A stretch of DNA of 22,335 nucleotides from DSUN01 sp035527715. GTDB taxonomy: Bacteria; Planctomycetota; PUPC01; DSUN01. This document shows positions 8,424-16,410 of the stretch, piece by piece. The DNA is taken from positions 1-22,335 of the forward strand of contig DATKZY010000222.1 in the NCBI GenBank assembly GCA_035527715.1, written 5' to 3'. The notes beneath the pieces are model-generated. The model was given only the letters and a program-made list of their open reading frames with translations. It did not search any database and was not told the DNA's origin. Both the position numbers and the translations under genes were made by a program. Within the stretch, counting starts at the first letter, position 1. Every line of letters starts with the position of its first letter.

Positions 8424-11053
8424 GAAAGCGGGCAGCCATTGCAGCCGGCTTCGTCGCCCTCTCGACAGTGGCGCTGGCCGGCGAAGCCGCATTCCAGGCG
8501 AAGCCTGCGGCGGCGAGAGAGGGCGACAAGGTGCGCATCACCTTCGCCGTCGCGGCGCCGACGGATGTCGAGGTGGCCGTGCTCAACGCCGATGGCGCCG
8601 TGGTGCGTCACCTGGTCGCCGGCGTGCTCGGCGGGTCGAAGCCGCCGCCCGGGCCGCTCAAGCCCGGCCTCGCCCAAAGCCTCGAATGGGACGGCAAGGA
8701 CGACGCGGGGAAGCCGGCCGCGGGCGGGTCGTTCAGGGCGCGTGTCAGGCTCGGCATGAAGGCGGAGTTCGACTCCTTCCTGCTCGACGACCCCGACGCC
8801 ACGCCCGAGGTGGAGAGCCTCGCGATCGGCCCGAAGGGCGAGGTCTACGCCTTCTACCAGGACCCCACGGCCAACGGCAACCAGGGCGGCATCAAAGTGA
8901 AGGTCCTTGACCGCCAGGGCAGGCACCTCCGCCAGATCGTCCCGTTCCCCGCCGACTTGGCCTACGAGCGGGTGAAGGCCACGGGCGCGTTCCAGGACGC
9001 CGACGGCGACGTGGTGCCCCACTGCCATAACTGGCACTCGCTGAACTTCTACCCCGACACCATCCTCGACCGCGGGCGGAGCATGTCGTCCTTCAGCCAG
9101 CCCGTGGTGGACGCGAACGGGCGCGTCTACTGGATCATCTTCGGGGGTCGCCTCTGCGCCGTGGACGCCGATGGCGGCATTCCGTACGACGAGTTCCTCG
9201 GCCCGCCGATGTTCCCCGACTCGCCCTGCCCGATGGGCATGCCAGCCCTGGCCCTCAGCGGCGACGGCAAGCACCTCTATGCCGCGGGCATCGTCGCCTC
9301 CGCCGACAAGTGGGGCTTGAAGTCTGCCCCGATCCCCTGCGTCTTCCGCATCTCTCTGGCCACCCGCGAGGCCGAGGTCTTCGCTGGAAAGCGTGACCAA
9401 ACGGGGAAGGAGGGCACGCTCTTCACCCGCCCCCGCGGCGTGGCCGTGGCAGGCGGGCTGCTCTATGTGGCCGACCCCGACGCCGGCCGCATCGCCATCT
9501 TCCGCGAAGCCGACCGCTCGTTCGTCGCCGAGATGAAGGCCGTCCTCCCCCACATCGTCCAGGTCCACCCCAAGACAGGGGCGGTCTACGTGGTCAGCTA
9601 CGTGCCCGAGGAGAAGCCCAGGGACGACGGCAAGTGCCGGATCAAGGATGCGAACCTGCTCAAGTTCGCCAGCTACAAGGCCGAGCAGCCGGCCTACCAA
9701 CTGGCCCTGCCCCGCACCGGGCTGAGCCCGAACGACGGCACGCACCGCATCGCCCTCGACCCGACGGCGGAGCCCCCGCTGCTCTGGGCGCCCGGCCTGC
9801 CCTACGCTCGCACGGGCCGCCGCATCGCCTGCTACCGCGACACGGGCGCCGCCTTCGAGCCCGTCGAGCTGCCCGAGCCCAGGGAGCCGTGGGGCAACGG
9901 CCCCCGCGACCTCGTCCTCGACCGCTCGCGCGGCGAGCTATATGTGAAAGTGCAGGGCGAGGTGTGGCACCAGCTCGACGAGCGGGTGCCCATCGCTGGC
10001 GATGGGCGCAGCAAGCTCGTCCGCACCGTGCGGTTCCCCAAGAACGACGGCGGCCCGTACATGGGCTCCTCCGGCGCCCAGCTCGGCCTCGATTCGGCCG
10101 GCAACTACATCACCCACTGCTGGGGGCAGAAGGCCGGCCTGATGCGCTGGACGCGCGACCTCAAGCCCTTCCGCTGGGACGGCCTCGACACCCACCGCAC
10201 CGACTGGGGCGGGATGATGACGTTCCAGCTCAACTACATGGCCATTCGCAACGACGAGATCTACGTGATCAAGCCCGTCAAGGGGCCGCACCACCTCGAC
10301 GTCTACGACATGGCCCTCCGCCACAAGCGCCGAGTCGTCTGGAACGTCCGCCGCGGCAGTTGCCCCCGCCTCGACGCCCAGGGCAACATCTACATCACCG
10401 TCCCCCTCCGCCCACCCGACCGCGACTTCCCCGAGTTCTTCGACGGCAAGCTCGCAAAGCTCCCCGACTACTTCCGCCACATCGGCGACGGCCACTACTG
10501 GTACGGCTACATGTACGGCGCCATCGTCAAGTTCCCGCCCGAGGGCGGCGCCTTCCACTGGGTCGAGACCGACCGCGAGAAGAACGACCTGGCGGGCCTC
10601 CCCGATGCCATCGCGGCAAGGCCCAAGGTCAAGTTCCAGTATTTTCAAGGCGGGCGCTATCCTCACAAGCTCTGCGAGGTGCAGGGCGCCGAGTGGGTGC
10701 GGTTCGGCTACTCCCCCTACTCCGAGACCTACAGCGCCGGCACGCCCGTGTGCATGTGCGAGGGGACGGGCTTCGACGTGGACCCCTTCGGCCGCGTCTT
10801 CTACCCCAACCTGTGCCAGTTCCGCATCGAGGTCCTCGACAACAGCAACAACCTGATCACCACCTTTGGCAAATACGGCAACCAGGACTCGGGCGGCCCG
10901 GACGCGCGGGTGAAGAAGCCCGAGATTCCGCTGGCCTGGCCCACCTATGTGGCCGTCAGCGACACCCATGCCTACATCAACGACACCGTCGGCATGCGCG
11001 TCGTGCGGGTGCGGCTCGCCGCCGAACGCGAGGAGTCTTGTGAGTTGCGGTAG
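8420..11053 (+). CDS. Secreted FlgD-Ig-like domain plus NHL-like beta-propeller protein
   Basis: An 877-residue protein starting at ATG 8420, which overlaps the preceding TGA (ATGA), so translation is probably coupled. The signal peptide ends near ALAG (residue 21). Residues about 24-112 match the FlgD Ig-like fold: VAVLNADGAVVRHLVAG (52-68) followed by LEWDGKDDAGKPAAGGSFRARV. Residues about 125-875 show propeller repeats of NHL/SMP-30 type, such as TRPRGVAVAGGLLYVADPDAG, PRLDAQGNIYITV and GFDVDPFGRVFYPN. There are many Cys and Trp residues but no CxxCH heme site. It is the last gene of the secreted-protein operon. Such Ig-plus-propeller proteins are common but uncharacterised in Planctomycetota and Lentisphaerota; binding or scaffolding at the cell surface is my inference. 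Confidence 0.83.
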   Translation: MRKRAAIAAGFVALSTVALAGEAAFQAKPAAAREGDKVRITFAVAAPTDVEVAVLNADGAVVRHLVAGVLGGSKPPPGPLKPGLAQSLEWDGKDDAGKPAAGGSFRARVRLGMKAEFDSFLLDDPDATPEVESLAIGPKGEVYAFYQDPTANGNQGGIKVKVLDRQGRHLRQIVPFPADLAYERVKATGAFQDADGDVVPHCHNWHSLNFYPDTILDRGRSMSSFSQPVVDANGRVYWIIFGGRLCAVDADGGIPYDEFLGPPMFPDSPCPMGMPALALSGDGKHLYAAGIVASADKWGLKSAPIPCVFRISLATREAEVFAGKRDQTGKEGTLFTRPRGVAVAGGLLYVADPDAGRIAIFREADRSFVAEMKAVLPHIVQVHPKTGAVYVVSYVPEEKPRDDGKCRIKDANLLKFASYKAEQPAYQLALPRTGLSPNDGTHRIALDPTAEPPLLWAPGLPYARTGRRIACYRDTGAAFEPVELPEPREPWGNGPRDLVLDRSRGELYVKVQGEVWHQLDERVPIAGDGRSKLVRTVRFPKNDGGPYMGSSGAQLGLDSAGNYITHCWGQKAGLMRWTRDLKPFRWDGLDTHRTDWGGMMTFQLNYMAIRNDEIYVIKPVKGPHHLDVYDMALRHKRRVVWNVRRGSCPRLDAQGNIYITVPLRPPDRDFPEFFDGKLAKLPDYFRHIGDGHYWYGYMYGAIVKFPPEGGAFHWVETDREKNDLAGLPDAIAARPKVKFQYFQGGRYPHKLCEVQGAEWVRFGYSPYSETYSAGTPVCMCEGTGFDVDPFGRVFYPNLCQFRIEVLDNSNNLITTFGKYGNQDSGGPDARVKKPEIPLAWPTYVAVSDTHAYINDTVGMRVVRVRLAAEREESCELR

Positions 11054-11082
11054 CGGAAGCCCGTCAGCGTCCCGCCCCTGCC

Positions 11083-11111
11083 TTGATCGATCCGTCGCCG
11101 GCCGGTATCCT
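11083..11111 (+). promoter_or_regulatory. Predicted promoter of the acyl-CoA gene cluster
   Basis: TTGATC (11083-11088), a 17-base spacer, TATCCT (11106-11111), with 4 of 6 matches to each consensus box. It lies 50 bases before the ATG at 11162 in the gap between two operons. Confidence 0.4.
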
Positions 11112-11161
11112 ATTGGCCTCTGGGCCAGCTCAACGATGATGCCTCACGAGAAGCCGCCGGC

Positions 11162-13210
11162 ATGATTCAACAGAGCGTGTCCAATGGGGTCTGCGTCCTG
11201 CGCCTTCACGCGCCACCGGTGAACGCGATCACCTTCGCGCTGCTGGACGAGCTTCGGGGCGCCGTGCGCCAGGCGGCCTCGGACCCCCAGGTGCGCGGCA
11301 TCGTGCTCACGGGCGACGCGGGGCACTTCAGCGCGGGCGCCGACGTGAATCTGTTCCGCGAGGTGCGCACGGCGGACGACGCGGTGCGGATGTCGCGCGT
11401 CTTCCAGGAGGCGCTCGGGGAGGTGGAGGATTCGCCCAAGCCGGTCGTGGCCGCCGTGGCGGGAAAGATGATGGGCTGCGCCATCGAGTTGGCCGCGGCC
11501 TGCCACTATCGCGTGTGCGTCCGCGGCGCGGAGTTCCGAATGCCCGAGGTCACGTTCGGCATCAACCCCGGCGCCGGCGCCACCGCCCGGCTGCCCCGGC
11601 TCATCGGCGTCGAGCAGGCGTTGCGGATGCTGCTCACGGGCGCCCCGATCGGCGCCGAGGAGGCCCTGGCCCTTGGCCTCGTGGACGCCCTTTGCGAAGC
11701 GGATGAGCTGATCGAGCGGGCGCGAGAGCTTGCCTGTAGGCGGGATGTCCCTGTCCCGCGCACGCGGGAGCGCACCGAGAAGGTCCGCGACAAGGCAGCC
11801 AACGACTCCGCCTTCGCCGCGGCGGCGAAGCGCCTAGCCAAGGGCCGCCCCGAGCTGATCGCCCCGTGGAAGATCCTCGACGCCGTGCGAGCGGGGGTCG
11901 AGGAGTCGTTCGACGCGGCGCTTCAGAAGGAGCAGACGGGGTTCGCCGAGTGCCGCGCCACCCTGGGGATGCAGAACAAGTTCCACGTCTTCTTCGCCGC
12001 CCGCGAGGCCGCCAAGGCCGTGGATTGCGGAATGAGATCCGAGGTCCGGCGAGCGGCGGTCGTGGGCATGGGCTCGATGGGCACGGGCATCGCGCACGCC
12101 TTCCTCATCGCCGGGCTGCCCGTGGTGGCGCTCGATGAGGAGAGGGCCGCACTCGAACGCGGCAGGGAGAAGATCGCCCGCTCAGTCGAGAAGCGCGTGG
12201 CCGAGGGCAAGCTCGGCCGTGACCGCGCTGAGCGCATGCTCGGCCTGCTCTCGACGACGACCGACTGGGCGGCCCTCGCGGATGCCGATTGGGTCGCCGA
12301 GGCCGTCTTCGAGCAGCCGTCGGCCAAGCGCGCCGTGCTCGCGGGCCTCGAGGAGGTCTGCCGCCCCGACGCCATCATCGCGTCGAATACCTCGACCCTG
12401 TCGCTCGACCTGCTGACCGAGGGCATGCGGCACCCCGAGCGGCTCATCGGCATGCACTTTTTCAATCCAGCCCACGTCATGCCCCTCGTCGAGGTCATCC
12501 GCCGCGAGGCCACGCCGCCCGAGGTGATCGCCGCGGCGCTCAAGCTCGCCAAGACCCTGCGCAAGACGCCCGTCCTCGTCCGCAACCGCGAGGGCTTCCT
12601 CGTCAACCGCATCTTCATCCCGTACTTGAAGGAAGCCTTCTCGCTCCTTGAGGAAGGGGCGGCGGCGCCCGCGATCGACGCCGCGATGGCCGAGTTCGGC
12701 TTCCCGATGGGGCCGCTCGCGCTGATCGACATGGCCGGCCTCGACATCCTGGCGGCGACCGACGCCGTGCTGAGCCGGGCCTTCCCGCGCCACGGCGGCC
12801 TGTCGGACGTCGTCACCCAACTCGTCGCCCAGGGACGCCTCGGCCAGAAGACGGGCGGCGGGGTCTACGACTACGCGGTGGGCGATCACACGCCCCGGCC
12901 GAGCGAGGCCACGGTCCGCATCGTGGCTGGGATACGGCAGTCGAGCCGCGAGGTCGGCGCCGCCGAGATCACGCGACGCCTCGTGATGCGGATGGCCGCG
13001 GAAGCCTTCTGGGTCCTCGACGAGGGCATCGCCCAGCGGGAATCGGACATTGACGTGGCGATGGTCCTCGGCACCGGCTTCCCCGATTTCCGGGGAGGCG
13101 TGCTCAAGCATGCCCGCGACCTGGGCCTGAGCGCGGTGAGGGCGCAGCTCGATGAGCTTTCGCAGCGTTTCGGCCCGCGGTTCGCACCGTGTGACCTTGT
13201 GAGAGGATGA
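11162..13210 (+). CDS. Bifunctional enoyl-CoA hydratase / 3-hydroxyacyl-CoA dehydrogenase (FadB/FadJ-like)
   Basis: A 682-residue cytoplasmic fusion that would hydrate 2-enoyl-CoA and oxidise the resulting 3-hydroxyacyl-CoA with NAD+. Residues 1-190 are a crotonase domain with oxyanion segment GHFSAGAD (54-61) and both catalytic glutamates (E109 and E129, 20 apart as in FadB E119/E139). Residues 296-480 are the NAD-binding 3HCDH domain: GMGSMG (302-307), SNTST (408-412), GMHFFNP with catalytic H432, E444 twelve residues on, and N482 in FLVNRI. C-terminal 3HCDH domains follow to about residue 650, including GRLGQKTGGGVYDY. It is a little shorter than FadB (about 729). A GAGAAG site lies 8 bases before ATG 11162. 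The linker (192-200) is encoded by a palindromic repeat at 11740-11759, and the final Gly and stop codon fall inside the GGATG repeat. It may serve beta-oxidation or the neighbouring dehydratase/KAS pathway. Confidence 0.92.
   Translation: MIQQSVSNGVCVLRLHAPPVNAITFALLDELRGAVRQAASDPQVRGIVLTGDAGHFSAGADVNLFREVRTADDAVRMSRVFQEALGEVEDSPKPVVAAVAGKMMGCAIELAAACHYRVCVRGAEFRMPEVTFGINPGAGATARLPRLIGVEQALRMLLTGAPIGAEEALALGLVDALCEADELIERARELACRRDVPVPRTRERTEKVRDKAANDSAFAAAAKRLAKGRPELIAPWKILDAVRAGVEESFDAALQKEQTGFAECRATLGMQNKFHVFFAAREAAKAVDCGMRSEVRRAAVVGMGSMGTGIAHAFLIAGLPVVALDEERAALERGREKIARSVEKRVAEGKLGRDRAERMLGLLSTTTDWAALADADWVAEAVFEQPSAKRAVLAGLEEVCRPDAIIASNTSTLSLDLLTEGMRHPERLIGMHFFNPAHVMPLVEVIRREATPPEVIAAALKLAKTLRKTPVLVRNREGFLVNRIFIPYLKEAFSLLEEGAAAPAIDAAMAEFGFPMGPLALIDMAGLDILAATDAVLSRAFPRHGGLSDVVTQLVAQGRLGQKTGGGVYDYAVGDHTPRPSEATVRIVAGIRQSSREVGAAEITRRLVMRMAAEAFWVLDEGIAQRESDIDVAMVLGTGFPDFRGGVLKHARDLGLSAVRAQLDELSQRFGPRFAPCDLVRG
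11740..11759. repeat. Palindrome inside the fused dehydrogenase gene
   Basis: GCGGGA (11740-11745) and TCCCGC (11754-11759) pair across an 8-base loop. The element encodes part of CRRDVPVPR in the linker between the hydratase and dehydrogenase domains and keeps the frame open. It resembles the intergenic palindromes of this window in size and GC-rich stem. Confidence 0.5.
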
Positions 13211-13300
13211 TTGGATGGTTGGATGAATGGATGAAAGGGAAGACGGGTGGTTTGTCTGACAACCATCCAGTCATCCACCCATCCATTCCTCCCCTTCTTT
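13204..13300. repeat. Inverted arrays of GGATG units
   Basis: The left arm (13205-13235) carries GGATG units at irregular 4-9 base spacing. The right arm (13262-13290) carries the reverse complement CATCC units. The spacer contains TGTCTGACA. The arms pair imperfectly into a long hairpin. The left arm supplies the last codon and stop of the upstream gene. It could limit read-through, but no terminal T-run is obvious. Confidence 0.65.
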
Positions 13301-13329
13301 TGAGGCAATGAACCGAGAGGAGAGCGAGC

Positions 13330-14556
13330 ATGGCCGCCCCCGAGCGGAAGGAGCTTGAGTCCACGCAGAAGATGAAGGCCGTGATGGGCAAGTACTTCAA
13401 GGAGCTGGCGGCCGGCCCCCAGGCGGGCAACAAGACCGCCTGGTGCACGAGCGTCGGCCCCGCCGAGCTCCTCCGCGCCCTCGGCTTCAACGTCTATTTC
13501 CCCGAGAACCACGGGGCCATGCTCGGCGCGACCCGCACGGCGACCGACCTGATTCCCGCGGCCAACGCCCGCGGCTTCTCGCCCGACATCTGCTCCTATC
13601 TGACGAGCGACATCGGCTCGTACCTCACGAACAAGACGCCGCTCCAGAAGATGGGCATGGCCGGCCCGCCGAAGGCCGACGTGCTCGTGTTCAACACCAA
13701 CCAGTGCCGCGACGTCAAGGACTGGTTCCAGTTCTACGCCCGCGAGTGGGGCGTCCCTTGCCTTGGCATCCACACGCCGCGCGCCATCGGCGAGCTGAGC
13801 GACTCGATCCTCGCCGACGTGGCGAAGCAGACCGAGGCCCTCGTGGCGCCGCTGGAGAGCGTGGCGGGCGCGAAGCTCGACCCCGAACGGCTCCGCCAGG
13901 CCATCGCTCTCTCCAAGGAATGCACGGAGCTGTGGAGGGCCGTGCTGGAGACCGCCGCGAGCATTCCGTCGCCCATCACCTTCTTCGACGGCACGATTCA
14001 GATGGGGCCGGCCGTCGTCCTTCGCGGGACGCAGGACGCCGTGGACTACTATCGCGTGCTCCTCGCCGAGCTGCGGCAGCGGGCGGCCGACGGCGTGGCG
14101 GCGGTGCCGGGCGAGCGCTTCCGCATCTACTGGGAGGGGATGCCCATCTGGGGCAAACTCCGCAGCCTCTCCGAGCAGTTCGCCGCGCTCAAGACCTGTG
14201 TCGCCGCCTCGACCTACTGCAATAGCTGGGTATTCGACGCCCTCGACCCCGCCGACCCGTTCCGCAGCATGGCCCGCGCCTACTCCAGCATCTTCATCTG
14301 CCGCTCCGACGACGAGAAGGAGAGGTACATCGAGGCCATGGTGGCCAGGTTCAAGGTCAACGGCATCCTCTACCACGACGCGAAGACCTGTCCCAACAAC
14401 TCGAACAGCCGCTACATGATGCCGCAGCGGCTCCAGACGAAGCTCGGCATCCCCTATCTCATCATCCACGGCGACCTCAACGACCTGCGGCTCTACTCCG
14501 AGGAGCAGGCCCGCACCAACATCGAGGCATTCGCCGAGCAACTGGCGGAGGCGTGA
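13330..14556 (+). CDS. 2-hydroxyacyl-CoA dehydratase family protein (BcrB/BcrC/HgdB-like)
   Basis: A 408-residue protein of the benzoyl-CoA reductase/2-hydroxyacyl-CoA dehydratase D-component family. Members use [4Fe-4S] clusters and a radical mechanism to reduce an aromatic ring or remove water from (R)-2-hydroxyacyl-CoA. Family-like features include WCTSVGPAELLRALGF (38-53), DICSYLTSDIG (86-96), VFNTNQCRDVKDWF (120-133) and the C-terminal ILYHDAKTCPNNSNSR (346-361). C39, C88, C126 and C354 are candidate cluster ligands. GAGGAG lies 7 bases before ATG 13330. The next gene encodes the matching activator. Known enzymes normally have two different subunits of this family, but only one is present here, so it may form a homodimer, have a partner elsewhere, or do another reaction. 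The substrate is unknown. Confidence 0.85.
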   Translation: MAAPERKELESTQKMKAVMGKYFKELAAGPQAGNKTAWCTSVGPAELLRALGFNVYFPENHGAMLGATRTATDLIPAANARGFSPDICSYLTSDIGSYLTNKTPLQKMGMAGPPKADVLVFNTNQCRDVKDWFQFYAREWGVPCLGIHTPRAIGELSDSILADVAKQTEALVAPLESVAGAKLDPERLRQAIALSKECTELWRAVLETAASIPSPITFFDGTIQMGPAVVLRGTQDAVDYYRVLLAELRQRAADGVAAVPGERFRIYWEGMPIWGKLRSLSEQFAALKTCVAASTYCNSWVFDALDPADPFRSMARAYSSIFICRSDDEKERYIEAMVARFKVNGILYHDAKTCPNNSNSRYMMPQRLQTKLGIPYLIIHGDLNDLRLYSEEQARTNIEAFAEQLAEA

Positions 14557-14562
14557 ACGTTC

Positions 14563-14613
14563 GTAGTGCGGGCTTTAGCCCGTATCCTGGATACGGCCTG
14601 AAGGCCGCACTAC
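14563..14613. repeat. Cloverleaf-like palindrome (REP-like)
   Basis: Outer arms GTAGTGCGG (14563-14571) and CCGCACTAC (14605-14613) are perfect inverted copies. Between them are three smaller hairpins: GGGCT/TT/AGCCC (14570-14581), CGTATCC/T/GGATACG (14581-14595) and GGCC/TGAA/GGCC (14595-14606). It fills most of the 72-base gap between the dehydratase and activator genes. Confidence 0.85.
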
Positions 14614-14628
14614 AAACCGAGATCCACG

Positions 14629-15414
14629 ATGGACTACTTCTGTGGCATAGACATTGGCGCCGCCACGGCGAAGCTCGTCCTCATTGACGCCGAGGCGCAA
14701 GTGGTGGCCAAGGCGATGCGCCGCTCGGGCGTGGACTACGCGGCGGCCGCCGACGCGAATCTGGCCGAAGCCCTGGCCGCCGCCTGCCTCGCGCGGGAAC
14801 AGGTCCGACGAGTCGTGTCCACCGGCTACGGCCGCGACAACGTGCCCTGGGCCGACGGTCGGATGACCGAGATCGCCTGCCACGGCAAGGGGGCCTGGTT
14901 CCACTTCCGCCGGCGGATGACCGTCATTGACATCGGGGCGCAGGACAGCAAGGTCATCCACCTCGACGACGCGGGCCGCCGCCTCGCCTTCAAGATGAAC
15001 CGCAAGTGCGCCGCGGGCACCGGGGCGTTCCTCGAAGAGATCGCCCTGCGGCTCGACCTGCCACTTTCGGACCTCAACGCCCTCGCCGAACGCTCGACGA
15101 AGGAGGTCACGCTCGGCAGCTTCTGCACCGTCTTCTCCGCCACCGAAATCCTCGCACGCATCCGCGCCGGCGAACGGGTCGAGGACATCGTGAAGGGCGC
15201 CTTCCGCTCCGTCGTCAAGCGCCTCATCGAGATGGACACCGTGCAGGAGACCCTGGTGCTGACGGGGGGCGTGGTGGCGCACAATCCCCTGCTCGTGACG
15301 CTCGCGGGCGAAGCCTTCGGCACCCAGCCCCTCGTGCCGCCCGACCCGCAATTCATTGGCGCATTCGGCGCAGCACTCTTCGCGAAGGAACAAGAAGGAG
15401 CGTGCCCGTGCTAA
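14629..15414 (+). CDS. Acyl-CoA dehydratase/reductase activator ATPase (HgdC/BcrAD-like)
   Basis: A 261-residue member of the ASKHA-fold BadF/BadG/BcrA/BcrD family, which hydrolyses ATP to inject one low-potential electron into the dehydratase. The first phosphate loop is GIDIGAATAKLVLID (6-20), STGYGRDN (64-71) follows, the second nucleotide motif is VIDIGAQDSK (99-108), and an adenosine motif LTGGVVAHNP lies at 211-220. The two cysteines that bridge a [4Fe-4S] cluster between two subunits are present: C127 in NRKCAAGTGAFLE and C166 in GSFCTVFSATEI. To my recollection these are the same positions as in HgdC of Acidaminococcus. The length fits a homodimeric HgdC-type activator. The ribosome site is weak, and a palindrome ends 15 bases before the ATG. 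It follows its presumed electron acceptor gene and overlaps the next gene by 7 bases. Confidence 0.92.
   Translation: MDYFCGIDIGAATAKLVLIDAEAQVVAKAMRRSGVDYAAAADANLAEALAAACLAREQVRRVVSTGYGRDNVPWADGRMTEIACHGKGAWFHFRRRMTVIDIGAQDSKVIHLDDAGRRLAFKMNRKCAAGTGAFLEEIALRLDLPLSDLNALAERSTKEVTLGSFCTVFSATEILARIRAGERVEDIVKGAFRSVVKRLIEMDTVQETLVLTGGVVAHNPLLVTLAGEAFGTQPLVPPDPQFIGAFGAALFAKEQEGACPC
15393..15400 (+). promoter_or_regulatory. Ribosome binding site deciding the hydrolase start
   Basis: AGAAGGAG lies inside the end of the activator gene. It is 1 base from GTG 15402 and 7 bases from GTG 15408, so the second GTG is the likely start. Confidence 0.6.
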
Positions 15415-16337
15415 TCCAGAATCCCCCCGTCCAAGTCACTGACCACCTGTGGATGCTCGGGACGAATGCGTACCCGCTCTTCCTCTATCGAGGCGATGAG
15501 GGAGCGACGATCTTCGAGGGCGGCGTGGGCGCCATGGGGCCGCTCCTGCTCGAACAGCTTGACGGGCTCGGCATCGCAAAGGACTCCGTGAAGCAGGTGG
15601 TCGTGACCCACGCCCACCCCGACCACGTGATGGCCGTGCCGCTGTTTCGCCAGGCCTTCCCCGACGTCACCGTGCTGGCGTCCGCGGCCGCGGCGAAGAC
15701 GCTCTCCATCGAGAAGGCGGTCGGCTTCTTCGCCAAGGTTGACGGCATGCTCACCCAGTCGCTCCTTCAGGCCGGGCTGATCGCCGACCGCCATCGCCCT
15801 CAGCCGCTTGCGGCGCCGCAGATCGCCGTGGACCGCATCCTCAAGGAGGGCGACACCGTGGCCGTGGGCGGCGGCGTGGCCTTCCAGGTGCTCGAGACGC
15901 CCGGCCACAGCGACGGCGACCTGAGCTTCCTCGAGCCGGGGGAACGAGTGCTCGTCCTCTCCGACGCGACCGGCTACTATGTGCCCGACGGCTACTGGTG
16001 GCCGAATTACTTCGGCGACTACGCCACCTACGTCCGCTCGATGGAGCGGCTGGCGGGCCTGGGTGCCGAGGTGCTCTGCCTGAGCCACAACGGCGTCGTC
16101 GCGGGCGCCGACGCCGCGGCGGCCTACCTCCGCGACGCCCTCGCCGCGACCGTGGCCTACCACCAGCGTATCGTCGCCGACGCCAAGGCGGGGAAGAGCG
16201 CCCGCGAAATCGCCGAGGCCCTGGGAGCCGAGGTCCACGCCAGGACCCAACTCCTCCCCCTCGACTTCTTCCAGAAGAACTGCGCCATCCTCGTCAAGCA
16301 ATCGCTGAAACACGAGGGGATCGCGATGGAGGGATGA
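15408..16337 (+). CDS. Metallo-beta-lactamase-fold hydrolase
   Basis: A 309-residue cytoplasmic protein (no signal peptide) starting at GTG 15408, chosen from its ribosome-site spacing. It overlaps the activator stop by 7 bases, so the two are probably translationally coupled. The zinc-binding motif HAHPDH is at 68-73, followed by GHSDGDLSF, the bridging Asp in LVLSDATGYY, and a late His in LCLSHNG. These provide a full set of metal ligands, so it is probably an active hydrolase of the glyoxalase-II-like type. The C-terminal part (about 225-309) is helical and contains a large extra region, TVAYHQRIVADAKAGKSAREIAEALG. Placed between a CoA activator and a ketoacyl synthase, it might hydrolyse an acyl-CoA or other thioester, but no specific substrate motif is visible. 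Confidence 0.88.
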   Translation: MLIQNPPVQVTDHLWMLGTNAYPLFLYRGDEGATIFEGGVGAMGPLLLEQLDGLGIAKDSVKQVVVTHAHPDHVMAVPLFRQAFPDVTVLASAAAAKTLSIEKAVGFFAKVDGMLTQSLLQAGLIADRHRPQPLAAPQIAVDRILKEGDTVAVGGGVAFQVLETPGHSDGDLSFLEPGERVLVLSDATGYYVPDGYWWPNYFGDYATYVRSMERLAGLGAEVLCLSHNGVVAGADAAAAYLRDALAATVAYHQRIVADAKAGKSAREIAEALGAEVHARTQLLPLDFFQKNCAILVKQSLKHEGIAMEG

Positions 16338-16353
16338 CAGGGACTTTGTGGGT

Positions 16354-16369
16354 GGGGCGTCTCTGCCCC
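16354..16369. repeat. Small palindrome between the hydrolase and KAS III genes
   Basis: GGGGC (16354-16358) and GCCCC (16365-16369) pair across GTCTCT. It lies 17 bases after the hydrolase stop. Confidence 0.4.
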
Positions 16370-16379
16370 GCGATGGTTC

Positions 16380-16410
16380 GACGACGAGGACGACGACGAG
16401 GACGAGGACG
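16380..16410 (+). repeat. GAC/GAG low-complexity tract that supplies a ribosome site
   Basis: A run of GAC and GAG triplets ends directly at ATG 16411. GAGGA (16398-16402) lies 8 bases before the ATG and is the only purine-rich candidate for its ribosome binding site. A 16-base part of the tract, ending in ACGAT, recurs at 18604-18619. Confidence 0.6.

Noticed and set aside
9010..9060. A multiheme cytochrome signal in the FlgD-Ig/propeller protein, suggested by its Cys and His residues
   Set aside because: No CxxCH motif is present in the protein.
13204..13300. A CRISPR-like array of GGATG units
   Set aside because: The units are 5 bases long with 4-9 base spacing and there are no cas genes. 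It is a simple inverted repeat.
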